A stretch of DNA of 6,198 nt from Betaproteobacteria bacterium (lineage in GTDB: Bacteria > Pseudomonadota > Gammaproteobacteria > Burkholderiales > SG8-41). Below are positions 1 to 6,010 of this stretch, piece by piece. Under the pieces are notes generated by a model. That model was not told where the DNA came from and did not search any database. It saw only the letters and a list, made by a program, of their open reading frames with translations. Position 1 is the first letter of the stretch; the number at the start of each line of letters is the position of its first letter. The stretch lies in NCBI GenBank assembly GCA_021414185.1, contig JAIOOZ010000108.1, positions 1 to 6,198 of the forward strand, given 5' to 3'. A program made the translations under genes and the position numbers.

Positions 1-1187
1 TATTCGGGGTACAGCGAATCGGGGTCGGCGTCGTACGAGACGCGCGCGGCCAGCGCGAGTATGGCGGGATCGCCGAGCGCCTCGTCCTCGAGCTCCGCAA
101 AGCCGCAGCGGCCGCGCACCAGCGCCGCCGCCAGCGTGTAGTAGACGCTGAACTTGGCGATGTAGTCGCTTGCGGGCTTGCGCCGCAGCTCGGGGTTTTC
201 GCACACGCTGTGGAATACCGCCGGATGCAGCAGTGCGCGGACTTCCGCAATGTCGTCGACCTTGAATTGATGTTCGCGCTTCAGTGAAAGCACGGAGTCG
301 ATGCAGGCGTGCAGCATATGGCACACCGGATAAGGCTTGACCGCCACTTCTTCCGCTCGCCACGTGATACCGAGCCCTTCGACCAGTGCGCCGGGCTGGA
401 TCAGGCCCAGGTGCGTGCCGGCGTGGCTGCGGAACAGGCCGTCCTGTCCTTCGTAGATTTTTTTCGTGCCGATAAAGCCGCTGCGCGCGAGGCTGGCGGC
501 TGTGATCGCGCCTGCGCCAGCCCATCCCGGATGAAAGCGCTTGTTCCACGCGCCGTCGGCGCGGTGCTCGGCCAGCGCGGACGCGGTGCTGCCGGCGAGT
601 CCCTGCGCGTAGACGAGCTGCTCGGCGTTGAGCCGCAGCAAATGGCCGGCGCCGAGCGCGCATCCCATGTGCCCGGCGACGCCGGTGGTGTGATAGCCGG
701 CTTTCAGCAGCGCGCCGTTCGTCGCGATGCCGACGCGGGTGGAGATTTCCACCGCGATCAGGTAGGCAGTGAGCAGGTCCTTCCCGCTGCGATCGAGAAA
801 TTCGGCGAGGCCGAGCGCGCAGGGAAACGCCGACGAGCTCGGATGCACCGGGCCGCCGGGATGGGTGTCGTCGTAGTCGAGCCCGTGCGCGAGGATGCCG
901 TTCATGATCACGGCGTCTTTCAGCGGCAATAATGCGCCTGAGCCGATGACGGATACGGAGCCGCCGTCGGCCAGCGCCGCGAGCCCGTTCAGCGCGCGCT
1001 GCGCGAACTCGAATTTGGTGGCTGCCAGCGACGTGCCGACGACGTCAAGGATGTGAAAGCGCGCGAAGTCGCGCAGCTTTTGCGGCAGCGAAGAGTATTC
1101 GACAGTCTGGACGAATTCGGCGATGGTGCGCGACAGCGCGGGTGCTTCAGCGGCAGGCTTGTTGTTTACAGCGAGTTCGAGCGTCAT
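1..1187 (-). CDS. MmgE/PrpD family protein, 3' end cut by the left edge
   Basis: I translated the minus strand by hand: 395 codons are visible and the gene continues past the window edge. Members are usually about 450-480 residues, so the last part is missing. Family signatures appear in the expected order: HGLDYDDTHPGG (about residues 101-112) followed by HPSSSAFPCALGLAE (115-129), YHTTGVAGHMGCALGAGH (165-182), KRFHPGWAGAGAITAASLA (216-234), VKPYPVCHMLHACID (282-296) and the AKFSVYYTLAAALVRG stretch (344-359). The family is cytosolic and includes 2-methylcitrate dehydratase, cis-aconitate decarboxylase and iminodisuccinate epimerase. All act on small carboxylic acids, and the sequence does not decide which reaction applies here. 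The ATG at 1187 is the first possible start after an in-frame TGA 12 codons upstream. No Shine-Dalgarno sequence precedes it; a GC hairpin lies there instead. It lies 122 bp downstream of a Bug-type receptor gene on the same strand and is probably co-transcribed with it. No prp genes are visible, so prpD itself is not claimed. Confidence 0.93.
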   Translation of the reverse strand, partial: MTLELAVNNKPAAEAPALSRTIAEFVQTVEYSSLPQKLRDFARFHILDVVGTSLAATKFEFAQRALNGLAALADGGSVSVIGSGALLPLKDAVIMNGILAHGLDYDDTHPGGPVHPSSSAFPCALGLAEFLDRSGKDLLTAYLIAVEISTRVGIATNGALLKAGYHTTGVAGHMGCALGAGHLLRLNAEQLVYAQGLAGSTASALAEHRADGAWNKRFHPGWAGAGAITAASLARSGFIGTKKIYEGQDGLFRSHAGTHLGLIQPGALVEGLGITWRAEEVAVKPYPVCHMLHACIDSVLSLKREHQFKVDDIAEVRALLHPAVFHSVCENPELRRKPASDYIAKFSVYYTLAAALVRGRCGFAELEDEALGDPAILALAARVSYDADPDSLYPE

Positions 1188-1195
1188 GGCAGGGC

Positions 1196-1211
1196 CGCGC
1201 CGGGCGGCGCG
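1196..1211 (-). other. GC-rich hairpin just upstream of the MmgE/PrpD start
   Basis: On the minus strand the sequence reads CGCGCC-GCCC-GGCGCG, a perfect 6-bp all-G/C stem with a 4-nt loop. It ends 8 nt before the ATG at 1187 and covers the place where a ribosome binding site would lie, where no Shine-Dalgarno-like sequence can be seen. It is not followed by a run of T, so an intrinsic terminator is unlikely. It may reduce translation initiation in the mRNA, or it may simply reflect local GC richness. Confidence 0.4.
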
Positions 1212-1255
1212 TCGCGAAGGTCAAGCCCGAACTTTACACCAGCGGCGCTACTTGA

Positions 1256-1313
1256 GCGGCCTCATGCGTTTCGTCGCGGTTACGGGCGGCCTCATGCGTT
1301 TCGTTACCGTTAC
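1256..1313. repeat. Two-copy tandem repeat of 28 bp with 30-bp period
   Basis: The 19-mer gcggcctcatgcgtttcgt occurs at 1256-1274 and again, identically, at 1286-1304. The match continues with three differences through 1283 and 1313, giving 28-bp units (25 of 28 identical) separated by 2 bp. The repeat fills the space right behind the Bug receptor stop codon (TAA, 1312-1310) and slightly overlaps it, about 70 bp upstream of the MmgE/PrpD start. Each unit contains GGCCGC but no inverted-repeat arms that would make a clear hairpin. The function is unknown; a short duplication, a dispersed genomic repeat or a protein or RNA processing site are all possible. The rest of the 122-bp gap (1188-1255) holds only the hairpin. 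Confidence 0.8.
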
Positions 1314-2095
1314 TTGATTAGTCCCATGCGCCTGGCGACCGGAATGTAGGCCTGTACACGCTCTTTCATGAACTGGTCGACCCGGTCGATATTGATGTCG
1401 ATCAAGTCGAAGCCGGCCTTGGTCGCGAGGTCCTTCATTTCCGGGTCGTTGTTGAGCGCGCTCCACAGTTCCGACAGGCGGCGCCGCGCTTCCATCGGCG
1501 TCGACTTCGGCACGCCGATGCCGCCGTACACCAGGTCGCCGGTGCCTTTATACGGGACGTAGATGGTCTGAATGCCGGTAATCAGGTTGAGCTTTTCGTG
1601 CGCCGCATGATTGGCGGAATTGGAGCCCGACCCCGCGAGCGTGAGCTTGCCCGGTTGCTCCTTCGCCATGCGCAGCAGGTCCTGAAACGTCTTGATAGGA
1701 CTTGCCTCGGGCACCACGATCGCGTCCGGCATGTAGCGGAAAAAGTAGATGGGCGTGATGTCCTCGGTCTTGTACTGGACCTGGCCTTCCATCGGCTGCA
1801 GCACGATGTGCGGCAGCGTGATGCCGACGATATTAAGGCCGTCGCCCGGCAGGCTGTTCATCTGCGACCACATCAGGCCGCCGCTGGCGCCCGGCTTGTA
1901 CTGGACTATGGTCTCTATCAACGGGCATTTTTTCTTGAGCACCACCTGCTGGTGGCGCGCCGACTGGTCGGCCTCGCCGCCTGGCGGAAAGCCCTGCCAG
2001 TAATTGATGTTCTTGTCGGGACACGGCTGTGCGCAGAGCGGTGACGACATCAGTGCCGCGGAGAGAGCAAGCAGAGCAGCGAAAAAGATTCTCAT
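1310..2095 (-). CDS. Bug-type (TctC-like) periplasmic solute-binding receptor with internal in-frame deletion
   Basis: This is a 261-residue protein with an N-terminal signal peptide (residues 1 to about 22: MRIFF, then a hydrophobic Ala/Leu core, then LCA-Q). Receptors of this family capture carboxylates or similar small molecules in the periplasm for tripartite tricarboxylate or related transport or sensing. Visible family features are FPPGGEAD (36-43, the ligand-loop region), QYKPGASGG (65-73), PIKTFQDLL (133-141), GSGSNSANHAAH (155-166), VPYKGTGD (180-187) and GIGVPKSTP (192-200). The family is normally about 310-330 residues. Here YKGTGDLV runs straight into YGGIGVPKSTP, so the segment that normally holds the LLGGQVD and LPDVPT-type motifs is absent without loss of frame. 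The protein may therefore be non-functional or altered in binding. Cys25 and Cys57 in the mature part could form a disulfide. The start at 2095 has GAGG (2103-2100) four bases upstream. The gene precedes the MmgE/PrpD gene and is divergent from hyuA. It may be a decaying gene. Confidence 0.88.
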   Translation of the reverse strand: MRIFFAALLALSAALMSSPLCAQPCPDKNINYWQGFPPGGEADQSARHQQVVLKKKCPLIETIVQYKPGASGGLMWSQMNSLPGDGLNIVGITLPHIVLQPMEGQVQYKTEDITPIYFFRYMPDAIVVPEASPIKTFQDLLRMAKEQPGKLTLAGSGSNSANHAAHEKLNLITGIQTIYVPYKGTGDLVYGGIGVPKSTPMEARRRLSELWSALNNDPEMKDLATKAGFDLIDINIDRVDQFMKERVQAYIPVARRMGLIK

Positions 2096-2145
2096 GTGGC
2101 CTCGATGCGGTGGCTAAAACAGGTGAACATCAACAATGAGCCATC

Positions 2146-2174
2146 AAGATAGCAGCACGAAATTCATAATGCAA
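2146..2174 (-). promoter_or_regulatory. Possible sigma70-type promoter for the receptor/MmgE-PrpD operon
   Basis: On the minus strand TTGCAT (2174-2169) and TATCTT (2151-2146) are separated by exactly 17 bp, with 3/6 and 4/6 matches to the sigma70 boxes. The -10 box ends 50 bp before the receptor ATG at 2095, leaving room for a leader of about 40 nt. The match is modest and was found by eye in the 192-bp divergent gap 2096-2287. I saw no strong operator palindrome in that gap. Confidence 0.3.
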
Positions 2175-2251
2175 CGCCGGGTCCACATCGGTGCGCCTGG
2201 CCCTATCGTGGAGCATCGCCGATTGCGTAAGCGCGGTGAAGTGCATTTCGC

Positions 2252-2257
2252 TACAAT
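2252..2257 (+). promoter_or_regulatory. Possible -10 element for the hyuA operon
   Basis: TACAAT, within GCTACAATC, lies 30 bp upstream of the hyuA ATG and matches the sigma70 -10 box at 5 of 6 positions. Transcription would start near 2264 and leave a leader of roughly 24 nt. No good -35 box sits at 16-18 bp; TTGCGT at 2223-2228 is too far away (23 bp), so an activator would probably be needed if this is the promoter. There is also no clear Shine-Dalgarno sequence before 2288. Confidence 0.35.
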
Positions 2258-2287
2258 CTGCATTCCTCACGCGGCGCGCATTTCCTT

Positions 2288-4366
2288 ATGTCCAGCACTC
2301 CCGCAGCACTCAGACTGGCTGTCGACGTCGGCGGCACCTTCACCGACCTCGTGCTGCACGACGGCGCGACGGGCGAGATTGCGACCGGCAAGCTGCTGAC
2401 TACCCCTGCGGACCCCAGCATTGCGATCATCGACGGCACGCGGCGCCTGCTGCAAAAGCAGGGCAAAACGCCGGCCATGCTTGATCTCTTCATCCACGCC
2501 ACGACGCTCGTGACCAACACGCTGATCGAGCGCAAGGGTGCCGCGACCGGGCTCATCATGACGCGCGGCTTTCGCGACATTATCGAGATGGGCACGGAAA
2601 CGCGCTACGACATTTACGATCTCGGCATCGACCTGCCGCCGCCGCTGGTGCCGCGCGCGATGCGGCGCGAAGTGACGGAGCGCATGGATGCGGGCGGCGC
2701 GGTCATCACGCCGCTCGACCTTGCCGAGGCGCGTGAGGTCGTCGCAGCGTTGGTAAAAGACGGCGCGACGGCGATCGCAGTGTGTTTCCTGCATAGTTAC
2801 ATCAACTCGAGTCACGAGCAGGCGGTCGGCGAACTGATACGCCGCGACTACCCGCGTGTCGCGGTGTCGCTTTCTTCCGAGATCCAGCCCGAGATCCGCG
2901 AATTCGAGCGCGCGTCCACTACCGTTGCCAATGCCTACGCGCAACCGGTTACCGCGCATCACCTGCAGTCGCTCACGCGCGGCCTGACCGCTCTCGGCTT
3001 CGCTGGACGTTTCCACATCATGCTGTCGAGCGGCGGTTTGACGGACGAAAGCGTGGCGGCGCGTTTCCCGGTGAAGATACTGGAATCGGGGCCCGCTGCC
3101 GGCGTCGAAGCCGCGCGTTTTCTCGGCGCATCGATAGGCATCGATACGCTGGTCTCGTTTGATATGGGCGGCACGACCGCCAAAGTCGGCCTGGTTTCCA
3201 ACGGCGCCGCTACTCTTTCGTCGCAGCTCGAAGTCGCGCGCCTGCACCGTTTCAAGAAAGGCAGCGGGCTCATTATCAAATCGCCGACTGTTGAACTGAT
3301 AGAAATCGGCGCCGGCGGCGGCAGTATCGCGCGCATCGATCAACACGGCCTGCTGAAAGTCGGGCCGGACAGCGCGGGTGCCGACCCGGGGCCCGTGTGT
3401 TACCGGCGCGGCGGCGAGCAACTCACGGTGACCGATGCCAATCTCGTGCTGGGTTATCTCGATCCGGAAGACTTCGCCGGCAAGGAAATGACCCTGGACA
3501 CCAAAGGTGCGCAGCGCGCCGCGGAAAAGCTCGCGCAGCGCCTCGGCATTTCCGCCATCGATGTGGCATGGGGCGTGCACGAAATCGCCAACGAGAACAT
3601 GGCAACTGCAGCGCGCATTCACCTCGTTGAGCGCGGCAAGGATCCGGCGACGTTTACTTTCGTCGCTTTCGGCGGCGCGGGACCGCTGCACGCGCAGGCG
3701 GTCGCGCGCAAGCTCGGCGTGAAAAACCTGATCATCCCGCGCAACGCCGGCGTGATGTCGGCGGTGGGTCTGCTGGCGGCGCCGCTGTCGTTCGAGGTCG
3801 TGCGCAGCCACCTCGTCGATCTCGCAGCCGTCGATTGGGCAAGCGTAGACCGCATGCTTGTTGCGATGAGCTCGGAGGCGCGCGGTTATCTCGGAGTCGC
3901 GCCGGATGTCGAAGTCAAAATCATACGCACGGCCGATATGCGTTATCGCGGGCAGGGCAGCGAATGCACTGTTGTGTTGCCCGAAGGCAGGCTGGATGCG
4001 CTGCGGGCGCCGGAAGTTGTGCGTGCTTTCTACGACGGCTACGACGAGCTCTATGGCCGGCACCTCGAGGAAGTGCCCGTGCAGTTCGTCAACTTTCGCG
4101 TGCGCGCGGTAGCGCATGATGCGCATTTCGAACTGCGCAAGGCGCCGCAAAAAGCGGGCGCGGCAAAGCGCGCGAAAACGCGCCCCGCGTATTTTCCGGA
4201 CCAGCAGGCTTTCGTCGAAACCGCCGTCTACCTGCACGATGATCTCGATCCCGGCGCGCGTTTCGCCGGGCCGGCCATCGTGCAGTCCGGTGAATTCTCC
4301 GCGGTCATCGGTCCGCGCCAGGACTGCGCGGTCGACGATTATCGCAACCTGCGAATAGCTTTCTGA
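2288..4366 (+). CDS. hyuA: Hydantoinase/oxoprolinase family protein, subunit A
   Basis: This 692-residue protein has the usual length of HyuA-type subunits (about 680-720). With HyuB it forms ATP-dependent enzymes that open cyclic amides (N-methylhydantoin, 5-oxoproline) or, in the acetone and acetophenone carboxylases, activate a ketone. The ASKHA-type nucleotide-binding fold is visible: DVGGTFTD (13-20, phosphate loop 1), HATTLVTNTLIERKG and the following RGFRDIIEMG in the N-terminal domain, ESGPAAGV (266-273), DMGGTTAK (292-299, phosphate loop 2), GAGGGS (341-346), GPDSAGADPGPVCY (359-372), TDANLVLGYL (382-391), GGAGPLHA (462-469) and NAGVMSAVGLL (486-496). The C-terminal end, GPAIVQSGEFSAVIGP, departs from the more common GPAII...TT form. 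The start at 2288 is supported by the typical distance to DVGGTFTD, although no Shine-Dalgarno sequence is present. There is no signal peptide, so it is cytosolic. The stop codon TGA (4364-4366) overlaps the ribosome binding site of hyuB, indicating translational coupling. The substrate is not determinable. Confidence 0.96.
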   Translation: MSSTPAALRLAVDVGGTFTDLVLHDGATGEIATGKLLTTPADPSIAIIDGTRRLLQKQGKTPAMLDLFIHATTLVTNTLIERKGAATGLIMTRGFRDIIEMGTETRYDIYDLGIDLPPPLVPRAMRREVTERMDAGGAVITPLDLAEAREVVAALVKDGATAIAVCFLHSYINSSHEQAVGELIRRDYPRVAVSLSSEIQPEIREFERASTTVANAYAQPVTAHHLQSLTRGLTALGFAGRFHIMLSSGGLTDESVAARFPVKILESGPAAGVEAARFLGASIGIDTLVSFDMGGTTAKVGLVSNGAATLSSQLEVARLHRFKKGSGLIIKSPTVELIEIGAGGGSIARIDQHGLLKVGPDSAGADPGPVCYRRGGEQLTVTDANLVLGYLDPEDFAGKEMTLDTKGAQRAAEKLAQRLGISAIDVAWGVHEIANENMATAARIHLVERGKDPATFTFVAFGGAGPLHAQAVARKLGVKNLIIPRNAGVMSAVGLLAAPLSFEVVRSHLVDLAAVDWASVDRMLVAMSSEARGYLGVAPDVEVKIIRTADMRYRGQGSECTVVLPEGRLDALRAPEVVRAFYDGYDELYGRHLEEVPVQFVNFRVRAVAHDAHFELRKAPQKAGAAKRAKTRPAYFPDQQAFVETAVYLHDDLDPGARFAGPAIVQSGEFSAVIGPRQDCAVDDYRNLRIAF

Positions 4367-4370
4367 GGAG
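4366..4370 (+). promoter_or_regulatory. Shine-Dalgarno sequence of hyuB, overlapping the hyuA stop
   Basis: AGGAG begins on the last base of the hyuA TGA stop. It leaves only 1 base before the ATG at 4372 but an ideal 7 bases before the in-frame GTG at 4378. The spacing argues that ribosomes start at GTG 4378, two codons downstream of the ATG. The arrangement implies that ribosomes finishing hyuA start hyuB directly. Confidence 0.65.
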
Positions 4371-4371
4371 C

Positions 4372-5943
4372 ATGCCTGTGCCACGCGTCGACGACCCGAT
4401 ATTCATGGAAATCTCCTGGAGCCGCATCATTTCGTTCGTGGACGAGTCGGCGGCGGCGCTGGTGCGCACGGCGTTCTCGCCCATCATCCGCGAAGCGGAG
4501 GACTACGCCATCGTGCTGTTCGACGGCAACGGCAATTCGCTTGCGCAATCGACCACCAGCGCGCCGTCGTTCATCGGCACGCTGCCCAAGACGATCCGGC
4601 ATTTCATGGCGGCGATGAAGGACGAGGGCTGGCATCCCGGCGATGTCGTCATCACCAATGATCCGTGGATAGGCAGCGGACACTTGCAGGACATCAGCAT
4701 GGTCGCGCCGGTGTTCAGCCGCGCCGGCAAACTCGTCGCCTTCAGCGGCGTGGTCGCGCACCCGCCGGACATGGGCGGGCGCTGGACCGCGGAGAACCGC
4801 GAGATTTACGAAGAAGGCCTGCAGCTGCCGATCTGCAAGCTGATGAAGCGCGGCGAACCGAACAAGGATGTCTTCGCGATCATACGGCGCAACGTGCGCG
4901 TGCCCGACCAGGTGATAGGCGACATCTACGCGATGATCGCGTCGTGCACGGTGGCGGCGAACCGGCTCAATGCATTCATGGAAGAGGTCGGCCTGGAAAG
5001 TTTGAACGAGCTGTCAGCGGCGATCCACAATTTCACCGAAAGCGCGGTGCGCCGCAAGATCGAGGCGATTGCCGACGGCAGCTATTACTACGAATACGAA
5101 GTCGACGGCTACGACAAGCCGCTCAAGATCGCGGCCACGCTGACCATCAGGGGCAGCGACATGGCGATGGATTACACCGGTTCTTCGCGGCAAGTCGAGC
5201 GTGCAATCAATTGTCCGCTGGTTTATACCAACGCGTTCACCGTGTATCCGCTGATATGCGCGATCAATCCGCAGGTACCGAACAACGAGGGCATGCTGCG
5301 GCCGTTTACGGTGACCGCACCGGAGCGCTGCATTCTGAATCCGCTGTATCCCGCCGCAGTCGGCGCGCGCAACCTGACCGGCCATTTGTTGACGACCGCG
5401 GTCTTCGGCACGCTGGCACAGGCATTGCCGAAGGACCAGATAGCCGATCGCCTGCTTGCCGACAGCGCATCGCCGCGTCCGCACATCGTGGTGAGCGGGC
5501 AGGATGATACGGGGCGGCCGTTTTCATCGATGATGTTCATCGCTGGCGGCATGGGCGCGCGCCCGAACAAGGACGGCATCTCGTGCATCGCGTTTCCCTC
5601 GTCGGCGCGCAACACCTCGGTGGAAATCCTCGAGAGTTCGGGCCCCATCCTGATCGAACGCAAGTCGATGCGCGAAGCGTCGGGCGGGGTCGGTCAATTC
5701 CGCGGCGGCGACGGCCAGGTGTTCGAGTTGCGCGTGCGCGCGAAAAGCGGCGCCACGATATCGATCTTCAGCGACCGCTCGCGTTTTCCGCCGCAGGGCA
5801 TGAACGGCGGCCAACCGGGCGCGGGCACGCAGATCATGATCAACGGCCAGCCCGCGCCGCTGAAAGGTTCGGTGCGCGTGAAACAGAATGACGTATTGAC
5901 GGTATGCTCGCCGGGCGGCGGCGGTTTTGGTGCAGTTGTGTGA
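4372..5943 (+). CDS. hyuB: Hydantoinase/oxoprolinase family protein, subunit B
   Basis: This 523-residue protein is the partner of HyuA in the ATP-dependent hydantoinase/oxoprolinase/ketone carboxylase class. Family motifs in order are: IFMEISWSRIISFVDESAAALVRTAFSPIIREAEDYA in the N-terminal part, TNDPWIGSGHLQDI (95-108), HPPDMGGR (130-137), EIYEEGLQLP (144-153), the NVRVPDQVIGDIYAMIA stretch, MDYTGSS, and in the C-terminal part ASGGVGQFRGGDGQ (436-449) and SPGGGGFG (513-520). His104, Asp107, His130 and Asp133 lie in conserved family motifs and are candidates for metal or substrate contacts; this is inference from position. The protein stops three residues after the GGGGFG motif, while many family members carry a further tail, so it is compact but within the range of the family. 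ATG 4372 is the longest start; GTG 4378 has the better ribosome binding site spacing. It is separated from hyuA by 5 bp and is certainly in the same operon. Confidence 0.96.
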   Translation: MPVPRVDDPIFMEISWSRIISFVDESAAALVRTAFSPIIREAEDYAIVLFDGNGNSLAQSTTSAPSFIGTLPKTIRHFMAAMKDEGWHPGDVVITNDPWIGSGHLQDISMVAPVFSRAGKLVAFSGVVAHPPDMGGRWTAENREIYEEGLQLPICKLMKRGEPNKDVFAIIRRNVRVPDQVIGDIYAMIASCTVAANRLNAFMEEVGLESLNELSAAIHNFTESAVRRKIEAIADGSYYYEYEVDGYDKPLKIAATLTIRGSDMAMDYTGSSRQVERAINCPLVYTNAFTVYPLICAINPQVPNNEGMLRPFTVTAPERCILNPLYPAAVGARNLTGHLLTTAVFGTLAQALPKDQIADRLLADSASPRPHIVVSGQDDTGRPFSSMMFIAGGMGARPNKDGISCIAFPSSARNTSVEILESSGPILIERKSMREASGGVGQFRGGDGQVFELRVRAKSGATISIFSDRSRFPPQGMNGGQPGAGTQIMINGQPAPLKGSVRVKQNDVLTVCSPGGGGFGAVV

Positions 5944-5947
5944 GACC

Positions 5948-6010
5948 ATGAAGGTGGGCTTGGATTTTGCTTTCTGTTCCGGATTTCATTTGGAGATCAT
6001 TACGCTATGA
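5948..6010 (+). other. Spacer with 20-codon ORF overlapping the next start (ATGA)
   Basis: The 63-bp spacer between hyuB and the second receptor is about 44% GC by hand count, clearly lower than the genes around it. It holds an ATG at 5948 that opens 20 codons (MKVGLDFAFCSG...) and ends with TGA at 6008-6010, overlapping the receptor ATG at 6007 as ATGA. No strong ribosome binding site precedes the small ORF. It could be a coupling or leader peptide, but an ORF this short arises easily by chance and I do not call it a gene. No terminator hairpin is visible here, so the receptor is probably part of the hyuAB operon. Confidence 0.2.

Noticed and set aside
309..932. 207-codon plus-strand open frame
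   Set aside because: It lies opposite the MmgE/PrpD gene, whose minus-strand translation carries all family motifs; the plus-strand product has no recognisable features.
1196..1211. Intrinsic terminator between the receptor and the MmgE/PrpD gene
   Set aside because: The stem is not followed by a T tract on the minus strand and sits 8 bases from the next start codon.
1256..1313. Start of a CRISPR array
   Set aside because: Only two copies with a 2-bp gap; there is no room for spacers and no further repeats.
1598..2044. 148-codon plus-strand open frame
   Set aside because: Opposite the Bug-type receptor, with low-complexity Arg/His/Leu-rich composition; a shadow of the real gene.
2267..4384. 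705-codon open frame on the minus strand opposite hyuA
   Set aside because: It mirrors hyuA almost exactly, is rich in Arg, Ala and His with no recognisable domain, and is the usual result of strong GC codon bias in the sense gene. HyuA itself has full family conservation.
4665..5507. 280-codon plus-strand open frame inside hyuB
   Set aside because: It overlaps hyuB in another frame, is dominated by Arg, Gly and Ala, and matches no family, while the hyuB frame is fully conserved.
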